Assembly (NCBI GenBank): GCA_965262315.1
Contig: CBDHFJ010000026.1
Span: forward strand, 1 to 34,653
Length of the DNA: 34,653 nt
Reading direction: 5' to 3'
DNA from: JBCCFK01 sp965262315
Lineage (GTDB): Bacteria > Actinomycetota > Acidimicrobiia > Acidimicrobiales > UBA8592
How positions within the stretch are numbered: position 1 is the first letter of the stretch; every line of letters starts with the position of its first letter. Below, one piece after another: positions 8,529 to 16,527 of this stretch. Below the pieces are notes generated by a model. That model searched no databases and was not told the DNA's origin. It saw only the letters and a program-made list of their open reading frames with translations. The position numbers were made by a program, and so were the translations under genes.

Positions 8529-9083
8529 ATGCCGAAGCTCGTCGATCACGACGCCCGCAGAGCCGAGGTGGCGACCCTGGCCCAGGACGTCATCTGCGAG
8601 CAGGGCCTGGCCTCGCTGACGCTTCGCGACGTCGCCGGCAAGGGTGGCTGGTCGCCCACTGCGGTCACCCACTACTTCCGCAACCGCGAGGAACTGCTCG
8701 TCTTCACCCTCCAACACTCCCGCGACGAAGCAGGGCGTCGGGTCGCTGTCGCGATGGAGGCGGGAGCCGACCTCCTCCGGGCCACGATCGAACAGACCCT
8801 CCCGCTCGACGAGCCGCGCCGCCGCCAGTGGCAGGTGTGGCTGGCCTTCTGGGGTTCGGCCGTCGGTTCACCGGCGCTGGCGAGGGTGCAGGCCGACGCG
8901 CAGCGGCAGTTCCGCGGTCAGCTCCGCTCCGGCCTCGAAGCCCGAGGGTTCGACGGCGACCTCGACCACGAGAGCGGACGCCTCGTGGCCCTGGTCGACG
9001 GCATCGCCGTGCAGGCCACCTTCGCTCCCCGGCAGTGGCCGGCCGAGCGGCAACTCGCACAGTTCAGCAACCACCTCTCCTGA
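8529..9083 (+). CDS. TetR/AcrR-family transcriptional regulator
   Basis: A 184-aa regulator. The N-terminal helix-turn-helix is clear (TLAQDVICEQGLASLTLRDVA, then WSPTAVTHYFRNREELL), ending in the YFxxREEL signature of the family. The C-terminal half is a helical ligand domain with no recognisable ligand motif. ATG 8529 gives the usual short arm before helix 1; an upstream in-frame start would add unrelated residues across the divergent promoter. It probably represses the divergent LLM operon and its own run with the Rieske oxygenase, 14 bases downstream. This would place the two oxidative transcripts under one signal. Confidence 0.88.
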   Translation: MPKLVDHDARRAEVATLAQDVICEQGLASLTLRDVAGKGGWSPTAVTHYFRNREELLVFTLQHSRDEAGRRVAVAMEAGADLLRATIEQTLPLDEPRRRQWQVWLAFWGSAVGSPALARVQADAQRQFRGQLRSGLEARGFDGDLDHESGRLVALVDGIAVQATFAPRQWPAERQLAQFSNHLS

Positions 9084-9097
9084 CATCGGAGGCACCC

Positions 9098-10348
9098 ATG
9101 GATCAGGCGCTCATCGATCGCATCAAAGAGCAGATGTACTACGAGTTCGATCGGGAGGCTCCTCCCGAGGGCTTCCCGGCGTTCCACGACATCCCCACGT
9201 CGCGGCACATCTCCCAGGAGTTCCACGACCTCGAACAGGAACACCTGTGGCCGCGCGTGTGGGTGATGGCGGGCCGGGCCGAGGACATCCCTGAGCCGGG
9301 CGACTACTTCCAGTTCAAAGAACTCGGCGTCCCGCTGCTGGTGGTGCGCGGCACCGACGGCGTGGTGCGCTGCTTCTACAACACCTGCCAGCACCGCGGC
9401 GCGCCGGTCGTGCGCGAGGAGCGAGGCTCCAACCGTCGCCTTCGCTGCCAGTACCACTCGTGGACCTACGAGGTCGACGAGGGGAAGCTGGTCGCCGTGC
9501 CCGACGAGCGCGACTTCGTCGACCTGGACTGGGAGCAGCGGTGCCTGCCCAAGGTGAGCTGCGAGGTGTTCGAGGGCTTCATCTTCGTGAACCGTGATCC
9601 CGACGCGCAGCCGCTGCGCGAATGGATCGGTGGCGCGGCCGAGATGTTCGGCCCCTTCGGCAGCGAGAACCTGCGCGAGGTCTACCGCGAGAGCGAGATC
9701 ATCCCCTGCAACTGGAAGGTGACCGCCGAGGCCTTCCTCGAGGTGTACCACTTCAAACACATCCACTCCCACGACGGTGTGTCGGTGCTCGACAACCGCG
9801 GTGCGGCGATGGGCCTGTATCCCAACGGGCACAGCCGGATGATCACGCCGTACTCCACGCAGAACTGCGAGCGGAACGGCATGGCCGCCTGGGACGACTG
9901 GAAGCCGGTCGATCACGGGCCGTTCGCCACCATCGACGGCGTCCCTCCGATGGTGGACTGCACGTCCACCGCGGTGAGCCTGTTCCCCAACATCATCATT
10001 CCGCTGGGAACCTTCGGGTATCCGATCAACCTGTTCTGGCCGATCGACAAGAACACGACCCGGCTCGACTGGGTCTACTACGCCCCCAAGGACTGGGACG
10101 GCGACGAGATTCCCGAGCACTGGCAGATTCGGCGCAAGCAGTACAACCAGATCATGGACGAGGACAAGATGAACATGGCTCCGATGCAGGAGTCCATGGA
10201 GTCGCCGGCGCTGACCGGGATCCCGATCAACTATCAGGAGCGCCGCATCTGGCACCTCCACGAGCAGATCGACCGCATGATCGGCGTGGAACACATCCCC
10301 GAGGACATGCGCGTCCAGCAGCTCCTCGGCCCCTACGTCGAGTCGTGA
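9098..10348 (+). CDS. Rieske non-heme iron oxygenase, alpha subunit
   Basis: A 416-aa aromatic-ring-hydroxylating-type oxygenase large subunit. The Rieske [2Fe-2S] ligands are Cys97-x-His99 (NTCQHRG) and Cys117-x2-His120 (CQYHSW), exactly the C-x-H-x17-C-x2-H spacing of the family. The mononuclear iron site is Glu215-x2-His218-x4-His223 in LEVYHFKHIH after NWKVTAEAF, with the third ligand probably in the DEDKMN region near 350. A GGAGG site precedes ATG 9098, 14 bases past the tetR stop. No small (beta) subunit, ferredoxin or reductase is adjacent. It is therefore of the alpha-only type, or it borrows electron carriers from elsewhere. Substrate unknown; steroid, aromatic or quaternary-ammonium substrates are all possible for such proteins. 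Confidence 0.93.
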   Translation: MDQALIDRIKEQMYYEFDREAPPEGFPAFHDIPTSRHISQEFHDLEQEHLWPRVWVMAGRAEDIPEPGDYFQFKELGVPLLVVRGTDGVVRCFYNTCQHRGAPVVREERGSNRRLRCQYHSWTYEVDEGKLVAVPDERDFVDLDWEQRCLPKVSCEVFEGFIFVNRDPDAQPLREWIGGAAEMFGPFGSENLREVYRESEIIPCNWKVTAEAFLEVYHFKHIHSHDGVSVLDNRGAAMGLYPNGHSRMITPYSTQNCERNGMAAWDDWKPVDHGPFATIDGVPPMVDCTSTAVSLFPNIIIPLGTFGYPINLFWPIDKNTTRLDWVYYAPKDWDGDEIPEHWQIRRKQYNQIMDEDKMNMAPMQESMESPALTGIPINYQERRIWHLHEQIDRMIGVEHIPEDMRVQQLLGPYVES

Positions 10349-10419
10349 GTCGTCGGTGAGCGAGCGGAGCCGTCGGGCCCGACCCGTGCGCGGCATGATG
10401 CGACGATGGTGAAGCAGCG

Positions 10420-11784
10420 GTGAGCGGCGACGACATTCCGGAGTATCACCGGGGGCGCAGTCGGCGGACGGGGCGGAGCGGGCTGACTCGCTGGCCGGGC
10501 GACGACAAGCACAACGTGTTGCTGGTGACACGGGGGCACCCGTTCGCCCGCGACCCGTTCTTCGACATCTTCGAGTCGAACGCGGCGATCGAGTGGTCGG
10601 GTGTCGAGCATCCGGCGGCCCAGAAGATGTTCAACCCGGCGTTCGCCGAGGGCTTCGACTGTTACGTCCTCTACGACATGCCGGGCATCGTGTTCACGCC
10701 GACCGGGCCCGAGTTCTACGACCCGCCTGCTGCGTACGTCGACGGCGTGCGTGCGATGGGCGACGCCGGGCACCCGTTCGTGATCATGCACCACGCGTGT
10801 GCCGCGTGGCCGACGTGGCCCGAGTGGGCCGAGCTCGTCGGCGGCCACTTCCTGTACCAGCCGGGTGAGTCTCGAGGCGCAGCTCGTCCAGACTCGGGCT
10901 ACGTGATCGACGTCCCCCACACGGTGTCGCCGGTGCTCGACCATCCGATCACCGCGGGTATCGAGCCGTTCGAGTTGGTGGACGAGCTCTACCTGTTCAA
11001 CGTGTTCGAGGATTCGGTGACGCCGCTGTTCCGCAGCGACGCAGACTTCGTCGACACCAACTTCTACTCGGCGGCCAACGCGCTCCAGGGTCGGCTGAAC
11101 GACCGTGAGGGATGGTCGCACCCACCGGCGTCGAACCTGGTCGGCTGGATCAAGGCGTACCGCAACAGTCCGGTCGTCTACCTCCAGTTCGGCGACGGCC
11201 CCGCCACCTACGGCAACGACACCTTCCGTCGTATCCTCGCGCAAGCCATCGACTGGGCCTGCTCCGACGACGCCCGAGCGTGGGCTCGAGCCCAGATGCC
11301 ACCTGAACCTCTGTGTCACCCTGGACGGGTGGCGGCGACCCGGACGAATCGAGGATCAGGCGGAGACCTGAAGCTCGTCGCGTTCCTCGGGCTGCTGGCC
11401 GTGCTGTTGGTGGCTTGGGTGCTCGACACGGGTCCCGGCGGACCGACGCCGGGCCGCGTCGACGGCCCGGTCCTGGTGGCCGGGGAGAACCCGGGGTTCC
11501 AAGCCCTGATCCGCGGGGAGGTCGTCCATGACGGCGCGTGCCTTCGGCTGGGCGAGCGGGCGATCGTCTGGCCACCCGGTACGAGTTGGGACGACGGCCG
11601 GGTCGTACTGGCGGACGGCACCGTCGTCCGCCCGGGCGACACCATCGAGAGCGCCGGGGGTGCGGGTTCGGACGGCGGCGCCTTCGCAGGCGCAGCCGTT
11701 GGCGGTGTTGCCCGTGCCTGCGCCATCGACGAGGCCGGGGTCGTGCTGTTGACCGGCGGGCTCCGCGTGATTGAAGGCGGCTGA
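10420..11784 (+). CDS. ThuA-like protein joined to a membrane segment and an extra C-terminal domain
   Basis: Residues about 25-295 form a ThuA-type (trehalose-utilisation, glutamine-amidotransferase-like) domain: NVLLVTRGHPFARDPFFDIF, then FVIMHHACAAWPTWPEWAELVGGHF, and a late YGNDTFRRILAQAIDWA. ThuA proteins normally stop about here. This one continues through a Pro/Arg-rich stretch, one hydrophobic segment (LVAFLGLLAVLLVAWVL, about 317-333) and a 110-residue domain with CLRLGERAIVWPPGTSWDDG and a later Cys. The second part looks like a small membrane-anchored or exported protein in its own right. CTG at 11370, after GGCGGAGAC, sits where a separate start would be expected. Either this is a real fusion or a stop has been lost by an indel near 11290. 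GTG 10420 was chosen because the reading begins 72 bases after the oxygenase stop; an ATG at 10405 reads only a few codons. Confidence 0.7.
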   Translation: MSGDDIPEYHRGRSRRTGRSGLTRWPGDDKHNVLLVTRGHPFARDPFFDIFESNAAIEWSGVEHPAAQKMFNPAFAEGFDCYVLYDMPGIVFTPTGPEFYDPPAAYVDGVRAMGDAGHPFVIMHHACAAWPTWPEWAELVGGHFLYQPGESRGAARPDSGYVIDVPHTVSPVLDHPITAGIEPFELVDELYLFNVFEDSVTPLFRSDADFVDTNFYSAANALQGRLNDREGWSHPPASNLVGWIKAYRNSPVVYLQFGDGPATYGNDTFRRILAQAIDWACSDDARAWARAQMPPEPLCHPGRVAATRTNRGSGGDLKLVAFLGLLAVLLVAWVLDTGPGGPTPGRVDGPVLVAGENPGFQALIRGEVVHDGACLRLGERAIVWPPGTSWDDGRVVLADGTVVRPGDTIESAGGAGSDGGAFAGAAVGGVARACAIDEAGVVLLTGGLRVIEGG

Positions 11785-11839
11785 CGCCGGGACCGAGACG
11801 TCGCTGAAACCGGCCCCTTGCAGCCACCGTGGGTGGGTA

Positions 11840-11870
11840 ACCTGCAACGTCCTTTGAGGTCGTTGCAGGT
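11840..11870. repeat. palindrome 1 of the CCTGYAAC array
   Basis: ACCTGCAACG and CGTTGCAGGT are 10-bp complementary arms. Inside them CCT and AGG also pair across TTG, with one T/T mismatch. It is the first of four related palindromes between the convergent ends of the ThuA-like gene and the thioesterase. Confidence 0.85.
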
Positions 11871-11911
11871 CGGCGTTTGCTCTTTCGTTTCGGACGTAGC
11901 CCGCACACCAA

Positions 11912-11940
11912 CCTGCAACCACCTCAGAGGTGGTTGCAGG
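11912..11940. repeat. palindrome 2 of the CCTGYAAC array
   Basis: CCTGCAACCACCTC and GAGGTGGTTGCAGG are perfect 14-bp arms around a single A at 11926. They differ from palindrome 1 inside the arms, with the matching change on the other side. Confidence 0.9.
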
Positions 11941-11962
11941 GCTGGTCACGGAGGGTGGGCAA

Positions 11963-11993
11963 CCTGCAGCGCCTCTGAGGCGAACAGCGACAG
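11963..11993. repeat. palindrome 3 of the CCTGYAAC array, partly degraded
   Basis: The inner CGCCTC-T-GAGGCG (11970-11982) is perfect. The outer CCTGCAG side is matched only imperfectly by CAGCGACAGG. It is a decayed member of the array. Confidence 0.7.
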
Positions 11994-12014
11994 GCGGGCC
12001 TGCCCCCGGCGGCG

Positions 12015-12047
12015 AACCTGTAACGGTCTCTGAGACCGTTACAGGTT
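12015..12047. repeat. palindrome 4 of the CCTGYAAC array
   Basis: AACCTGTAACGGTCTC and GAGACCGTTACAGGTT are perfect 16-bp arms around a central T at 12031. Relative to palindrome 2 it carries C-to-T in the left arm matched by G-to-A in the right. It ends 21 bases before the thioesterase stop and could also end transcription from either side. Confidence 0.9.
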
Positions 12048-12068
12048 GGCCACGCAGCGTGGCTGCGT

Positions 12069-12530
12069 TCAGGCCTGCGGGACGTCGCGGAGTTGGCGCC
12101 AGCGGGAGGTGGCGCCGGTGAGGACCGTGCCGTCGGCGCTCACGATGGCGCCCTCGACGTGGAGATCTCGACCGTCGACCCGCAGGAATCGCGCCCGCGC
12201 GACCACCTCGTCGGCGATCAGCACCGGGCGGCGGTAGGCGAGCTGCATCTCGGCGGTGACACACGGCGCGTTCCCGGCGGCCTCGCCCAGGCCGAGCTGT
12301 GCGGCGACCCCCATCACCTCGTCGAGCATCGTTGCCTGGATGCCGCCGTGGACGACAGTGTCGACCCCGCAGTGGTGGGGCGCGGTCCGGTGGCGGGATT
12401 CGACGGTCCCGTCGGGGTACTGCACGAACCGCATCCGCAGGCCCTGCTCGTTGGCCTGGCCGCAGCCGAAACAGCGACCGACGGCGGCGCGGTCGATCTC
12501 CACGGGCGACGGGGTGCCTTCGGGTTGCAT
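12069..12530 (-). CDS. PaaI-type hotdog-fold acyl-CoA thioesterase
   Basis: A 153-aa hotdog protein. It opens with the zinc-like FGCGQANEQGL common to this thioesterase group. It then has VVHGGIQATMLDEVMG, the HGG-x4-LDE active-site signature with Asp/Glu next to the hotdog helix, then TAEMQLAYRRPV and a late GATSRWRQL. It likely cleaves an acyl-CoA. ATG 12530 lies two bases past the true stop of the GH3 gene (12533). The glycosidase frame reads into this one only because of the frameshift upstream, so the apparent 862-residue GH3-thioesterase fusion is not real. Confidence 0.88.
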   Translation of the reverse strand: MQPEGTPSPVEIDRAAVGRCFGCGQANEQGLRMRFVQYPDGTVESRHRTAPHHCGVDTVVHGGIQATMLDEVMGVAAQLGLGEAAGNAPCVTAEMQLAYRRPVLIADEVVARARFLRVDGRDLHVEGAIVSADGTVLTGATSRWRQLRDVPQA

Positions 12531-12532
12531 GG

Positions 12533-14657
12533 TCAATCTCCGATCGGGTGGGCGTGTTTGGCGTCGAAGCCGACGTGCAAGGTCACCGATGTGTCCTCGG
12601 TGATCCAGCGGCCGTCGAGCCTGAGGTCGAGTTGGCGCAGGTCGAGCGGGATCTCGACGACGGTCTCGGCGCCCGCATCCAGGCGGACCTTCCGGAATCC
12701 GACGAGCCGCCGGGGCGGCCGTCGGGTACTCGCTGGCCGGGACCCCGGCGTAGACCTGGACGACTGTGGCGCCGGCCCGGTCACCCGTGTTCTCCACCGA
12801 CACGGTCACGGTGTCGCCGGACGCCGACGCTTCGCCCAACGTGAAGGCGGTGTAGCCGAGCCCGTGTCCGAACGGCAGGTGTGGGTCGATGCCTCGGGCG
12901 TCCAGATCCCACTGGCCGTGGAGCAGGCCGTAGGTGACCGCGGTGGCGTGCTTGTCGAAGGCGACGAGGTCGGCTTCGTCGTGTGGGGTGGCGAACGGAA
13001 GGCGTCCGCCCGGCTCGGCCGACCCCACCAGGACGTCCGCCAGGGCGTGGCCTGCTTCGGACCCGGCGTACCACTGGAGCAGCGTGGCCTGCGGGACGTC
13101 GAGCCACGGCATGACCACCGCCGAGCCAGCGATGACGGCGACGACGACCCGGTCCGACACGGCGGTGGCGGCCTCGATCAGGCGCTCGTGCTCGGGGCGC
13201 AGGCGCAGCGAGTCGCGGTCGCCGCCCCGATCGCCGGCACCCCCGCCCACGCCTGACGATCGTTCGAACAGCGACCCGAACCGCTCGGCCTGGGCCGGGT
13301 CGGTGAAGCCGAGGAACGGATGGTCCGCCGGCGGCATCAGCTGCATCAGCGTCTCGTTCATGCCGGCGCCGATGTACTCGCCCTCGTCGTGCTTGGTGAA
13401 CCCGACCACGACCACCACCAGGTCGGCGTCGGCCGCCACCGAGGTGTCGTCGTCGCTGTGCACCACGTCGACGCCGGGCAGCGCGGCGCGGATGCCGGCG
13501 AGCGCCGTCACCGGGTCCGGCGTGAAGCGCACGTCGCTGGAGCCCTCGTCGCCGAGCACGGCTCGATCGGCCAACGCACCGAGGACGGCGACTCGACGCA
13601 ACGAGCCCGGGTCGACCGGCAACAGACCCTCGTTGCGGACCAGCACCATCGATTCGGTGGCCGCCTCCCGGGCGAGTGCTCGGTGCTCGGCGCACGCGAT
13701 GACCTCGACGGGCGGTGCCTGCTCGTACACATGGGCGAAGCGCAGGAACGTGGCCAGTGTCTCGGCCACGCGAGCGTCGACGTCGGCCAGGTCGAGCCGG
13801 CCGTTGTCGAGCGCTTCGCCGAGGTGTTGGGCGCGCTGCTGGGCGAAGGGCATCTCCACGTTGCACCCGGCTTGCACCGACTTCACGGGATCCCGGAGGC
13901 CGTTGATGAAGTCGGTGATGACGAAGCCGTCCCAGCCCCACTCGTCACGCAGGATGGCCGTGAGCAGCTCGGTGTGCTCGCCGCACCACTCGCCGTTGAT
14001 CGAGTTGTAGGCGCTCATCACCGAGGCCACCCCCTCGTCCGCGACGCGGCGGAAGTGGGGGAGGTAGACCTCGTGGAGCGAGCGTTCGTCGGCGGTCACG
14101 TCGACGGTGAACCGGGCGTTCTCCATCGAGTTGAGGGCGTAGTGCTTCATGCACGCCATCACGTGCCGCTGCAGGCCACGGGTCAGTGCCGCGGCCAGTT
14201 CGCCCACGTGATGCGGATCCTCACCGTAGGTCTCTTGGGCTCGCCCCCAGGCGGGGTGCCGCAGCAGGTTCATGCAGACGGCGCCGGTGAAGGTGGCGCC
14301 GGTCGCCCGGAGCTCGGCGCCGATCGCTTCACCGATGCGCTCCTCCAGGTCGGGGTCGAACGACGCGCCCCTGGCCATCGACACGGGGAAGGTGGTGGCG
14401 GGCCCGACGACACACCCACGTGGCCCGTCGATGAAGTCCAGGCCCGGCACGCCGAGCCGGTCCACGTGGGCGGCCGGCCAGGCCCGCGTGTTGTACCCGC
14501 CGCTCATCATCTCGACCAGGCCCGGCCAGAACGTGACGTCGCCGTCGAGGCAGCCGAGCTTCTCGTCGGCGGTCATGGCGGCGACGAGTCGGTTGGCCTC
14601 GCCCCGGGGGTCGGCCCCCGAGCGAACGGCAGCGACGGCGTCGTCGAAAGCGGTCAC
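12533..14657 (-). CDS. glycoside hydrolase family 3 beta-glucosidase, frameshifted near the end
   Basis: GH3 enzymes release terminal beta-linked sugars. The TIM-barrel domain has KH at 171-172 (MACMKHYALN), the nucleophile Asp249 in GFVITDF, DGPRG near 78 and the early NLLRHPAWGRAQETYGEDP segment. The alpha/beta sandwich follows (RRVAVLG, DLVVVVVGF, VIAGSAVVMPWL), then a fibronectin-III-like domain (TVSVENTGDRAG). After VPASEYPT the frame slips. In the next frame RPPRRLVGFRKVRLDAG continues to a stop at 12533, giving the normal C-terminus. The 2125-nt span is 708 codons plus one base, and the slip lies at the GGGG run 12712-12715. No signal peptide is seen, so it is probably cytoplasmic and acts on imported oligosaccharides. 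GTG 14657 is the start; the metallophosphoesterase ends 41 bases upstream. Confidence 0.9.
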
Positions 14658-14698
14658 GGCGACATCATCGCCGAGCCAGCGCCGTCACGCCGCGTCGG

Positions 14699-15550
14699 TC
14701 ACCACGGCCGTTCCGGGGCGAACCGCACCGCGCCGTGCTCGCGGCCCAGATCGGCCAACGAGAACTCGGCCACGCCGGCCGGCGAGCGGGTTCGCCACGA
14801 GACGCCGTCGGGGTCGAAGTCGTACTCGACCAGCCCCACCTGGGGGATGCCGCCGAAGGGGTCGACGTCGTGCTCCATCAGCAGGAACGCGGAGGTGGGG
14901 CACCACACATGCGCGGCGCCACCGGCCTGGCGGACGCGGGCGTCGTGCAGGTGTCCGGTGGCGATCAGCTCCACGCCGTGTCGGTCGAATTGCGTCAGCA
15001 CTCGGGAGCGGGCGACCCGCGGCACGTTCATGATCGTGTCCCCCTCGTCCGGATCGGCGATGTAGAAGGGCTTGTGCGCGAAGACGGCCAGGCGCCGCCC
15101 GTCGGCGCCCGCCAGCGTGTCCTCGAGCCAGGCGTCCTGTGCGTCCTCGAGGTCGCCCAGCCCGCTCCCCAGCAACAGCCCGTTGATGCCGATCAACCGC
15201 CAGCCGTCGATGTCGTGCACGAATCGATCCATGCCCCAGGTCTCCACAAAGGCGGCGACACGATCCTCGGTCACCGGCTGGTCCTGCCACGGGGCCGGTG
15301 GGCCGTCGCCGACGTCGTGGTTCCCCGGGACGACGAGCCACGGACACGGCAGTCGGTCGAACCGGGCCCGGGCGAACTCGCGGGTGTCCTCCTCGTCGGG
15401 GTCGTCGATCACCATGTCGCCCGTGCTGATGACCAGGTCGGGCGCCACGTGGGCGATGTGCGCGACGGTGGCCTCCCAGTTGCCGCGGGAGTAGCCGTGG
15501 CGCTCCGAGAGATGGTTGTCCGAGATCTGGACGATGCGGGTGGTCACCAC
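14699..15550 (-). CDS. calcineurin-like metallophosphoesterase
   Basis: A 283-aa dinuclear-metal phosphoesterase. All five motifs are present: Asp11-x-His13 (QISDNHL), Asp45 in TGDMV, Asn77-His78 in GNHDV, the later FAHKP, and GHLHDAR. The family includes 3',5'-cyclic-nucleotide phosphodiesterases (CpdA/Rv0805-like) and other phosphomonoesterases; length and motifs fit the CpdA group, but the substrate cannot be settled by reading. Two adjacent GTG codons (15550 and 15547) could start it. It is upstream of and on the same strand as the GH3 gene, 41 bases away, so co-transcription is likely. Confidence 0.88.
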   Translation of the reverse strand: MVTTRIVQISDNHLSERHGYSRGNWEATVAHIAHVAPDLVISTGDMVIDDPDEEDTREFARARFDRLPCPWLVVPGNHDVGDGPPAPWQDQPVTEDRVAAFVETWGMDRFVHDIDGWRLIGINGLLLGSGLGDLEDAQDAWLEDTLAGADGRRLAVFAHKPFYIADPDEGDTIMNVPRVARSRVLTQFDRHGVELIATGHLHDARVRQAGGAAHVWCPTSAFLLMEHDVDPFGGIPQVGLVEYDFDPDGVSWRTRSPAGVAEFSLADLGREHGAVRFAPERPW

Positions 15551-15582
15551 TCCCGTTGTACACGCCGAGACCCCGACGAAGT

Positions 15583-15596
15583 GTCAGCGAGCTGAC
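15583..15596. terminator. small hairpin between SDR and metallophosphoesterase
   Basis: GTCAGC-GA-GCTGAC lies in the 89-bp gap between two minus-strand genes. The 2-base centre is tight and no T-tract follows, so a terminator role is only a suggestion. I see nothing else in the gap. Confidence 0.25.
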
Positions 15597-15639
15597 GCAC
15601 CCGGCGCTCAGGGGCCGAAGATCTCCACGGCCACCTCGC

Positions 15640-16491
15640 TCAGATCTGATACAGGTCGCCGGCGGCGCGGACGGTGATCTCGCTGATGGTCACGCCCCAG
15701 GGCTGGTCGATGGCGTGCATGATCTGTTCGGCGAGGAGCTCGGGGGCCAGCGACGCGTAGGTGATCTCGTTGGGGTCGGCGAGCGCCTGTGGGGGCTGGT
15801 CCCCCATGAGCGCCCCGAGGGCTTCCATGAAGGCTGGCTCGTTGGTGCCGAGGATCCCCGAGATGGCGGCGGGGTTGACGATGCCTCCGCCGAGGCCGGT
15901 GCCCGGCACACCGGTGGGGCGCACGACCGTGACCTTGATGCGGCCCTGGCTCTCCTGGCGCAGCGCGTCGGACAGGAAGATCACTGCCGCCTTCGACATG
16001 CCGTAGACCGCGGCGCCCGGCACGGGGTGGTTGCCGTAGATCGAGGCGATGTTGACCACGTGGCCTCGGCCCTGGCTGATCATCTGGTCGTGGACGGCGG
16101 TGATGCCGTTGATGACACCCTTGACGTTGATGTCGATGCAGCGTTCCCAAGCATCGGCCGCCTGCTCGTGGTCGGCCCAGAACGCCAGGGGCATGATGCC
16201 GGCGTTGTTGATCATCACGTCGATGGCGCCGTAGGCCTCGACCGCGGCGGCAGCCAGCGCCCGCATCTGCCCCCGGTCGGTCACGTCTGCCGCCAGCGTG
16301 GTGATCGCTCCCGACGTCCCGGCTGCCGTCTCTGCCAGGCCGGCCTCGTCGATGTCAGCCGCGACCACCTTGGCGCCCCGAGCCGCCGCCATGTGGCTGA
16401 CCAGCCGACCGAAGCCGCCGCCGGCGCCGGTGACGACCACCACGCGGTCGAGCAGGTGAGACTGGGGTGCAGCGGTGGGGGAGTCGTCCAT
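15640..16491 (-). CDS. SDR-family oxidoreductase
   Basis: A 283-aa classical short-chain dehydrogenase. TGAGGGFG at 21-28 binds the nucleotide, an Asp after beta-2 (AADID, near 46) favours NAD, NNAG lies at 95-98, and Ser150, Tyr163 and Lys167 (NIAS and YGMSK) form the active site. It differs from the SDR at 2831 in the C-terminal third, which is longer and ends LYQI. The start 16491 is 36 bp from the divergent thiolase gene, so the two share one promoter region. A keto- or hydroxyacyl substrate linked to the thiolase is plausible. Confidence 0.9.
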   Translation of the reverse strand: MDDSPTAAPQSHLLDRVVVVTGAGGGFGRLVSHMAAARGAKVVAADIDEAGLAETAAGTSGAITTLAADVTDRGQMRALAAAAVEAYGAIDVMINNAGIMPLAFWADHEQAADAWERCIDINVKGVINGITAVHDQMISQGRGHVVNIASIYGNHPVPGAAVYGMSKAAVIFLSDALRQESQGRIKVTVVRPTGVPGTGLGGGIVNPAAISGILGTNEPAFMEALGALMGDQPPQALADPNEITYASLAPELLAEQIMHAIDQPWGVTISEITVRAAGDLYQI

Positions 16492-16515
16492 GTGCCCATC
16501 CTTTCAGGCGAGACG

Positions 16516-16521
16516 TACCCT
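16516..16521 (+). promoter_or_regulatory. -10 TACCCT, leaderless start of the thiolase
   Basis: TACCCT ends six bases before ATG 16528. Transcription would then begin at or beside the A of the start codon, and no Shine-Dalgarno sequence is present. This supports ATG 16528 as the start. Confidence 0.5.
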
Positions 16522-16527
16522 CGGCGC

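Noticed and set aside
8507..10348. A 613-residue N-terminally extended Rieske oxygenase
   Set aside because: The extra 197 residues are the tetR gene read in another frame. The oxygenase has its own GGAGG and ATG at 9098.
10373..10384. GTCGGGCCCGAC palindrome before the ThuA-like gene
   Set aside because: A single 12-bp GC palindrome is expected by chance in DNA of this composition, and nothing nearby supports a role.
12069..14657. An 862-residue GH3-thioesterase fusion protein
   Set aside because: The joining segment is Arg/Pro-rich and unlike either family. The correct GH3 C-terminus is found in the next frame and ends two bases before a good thioesterase ATG.
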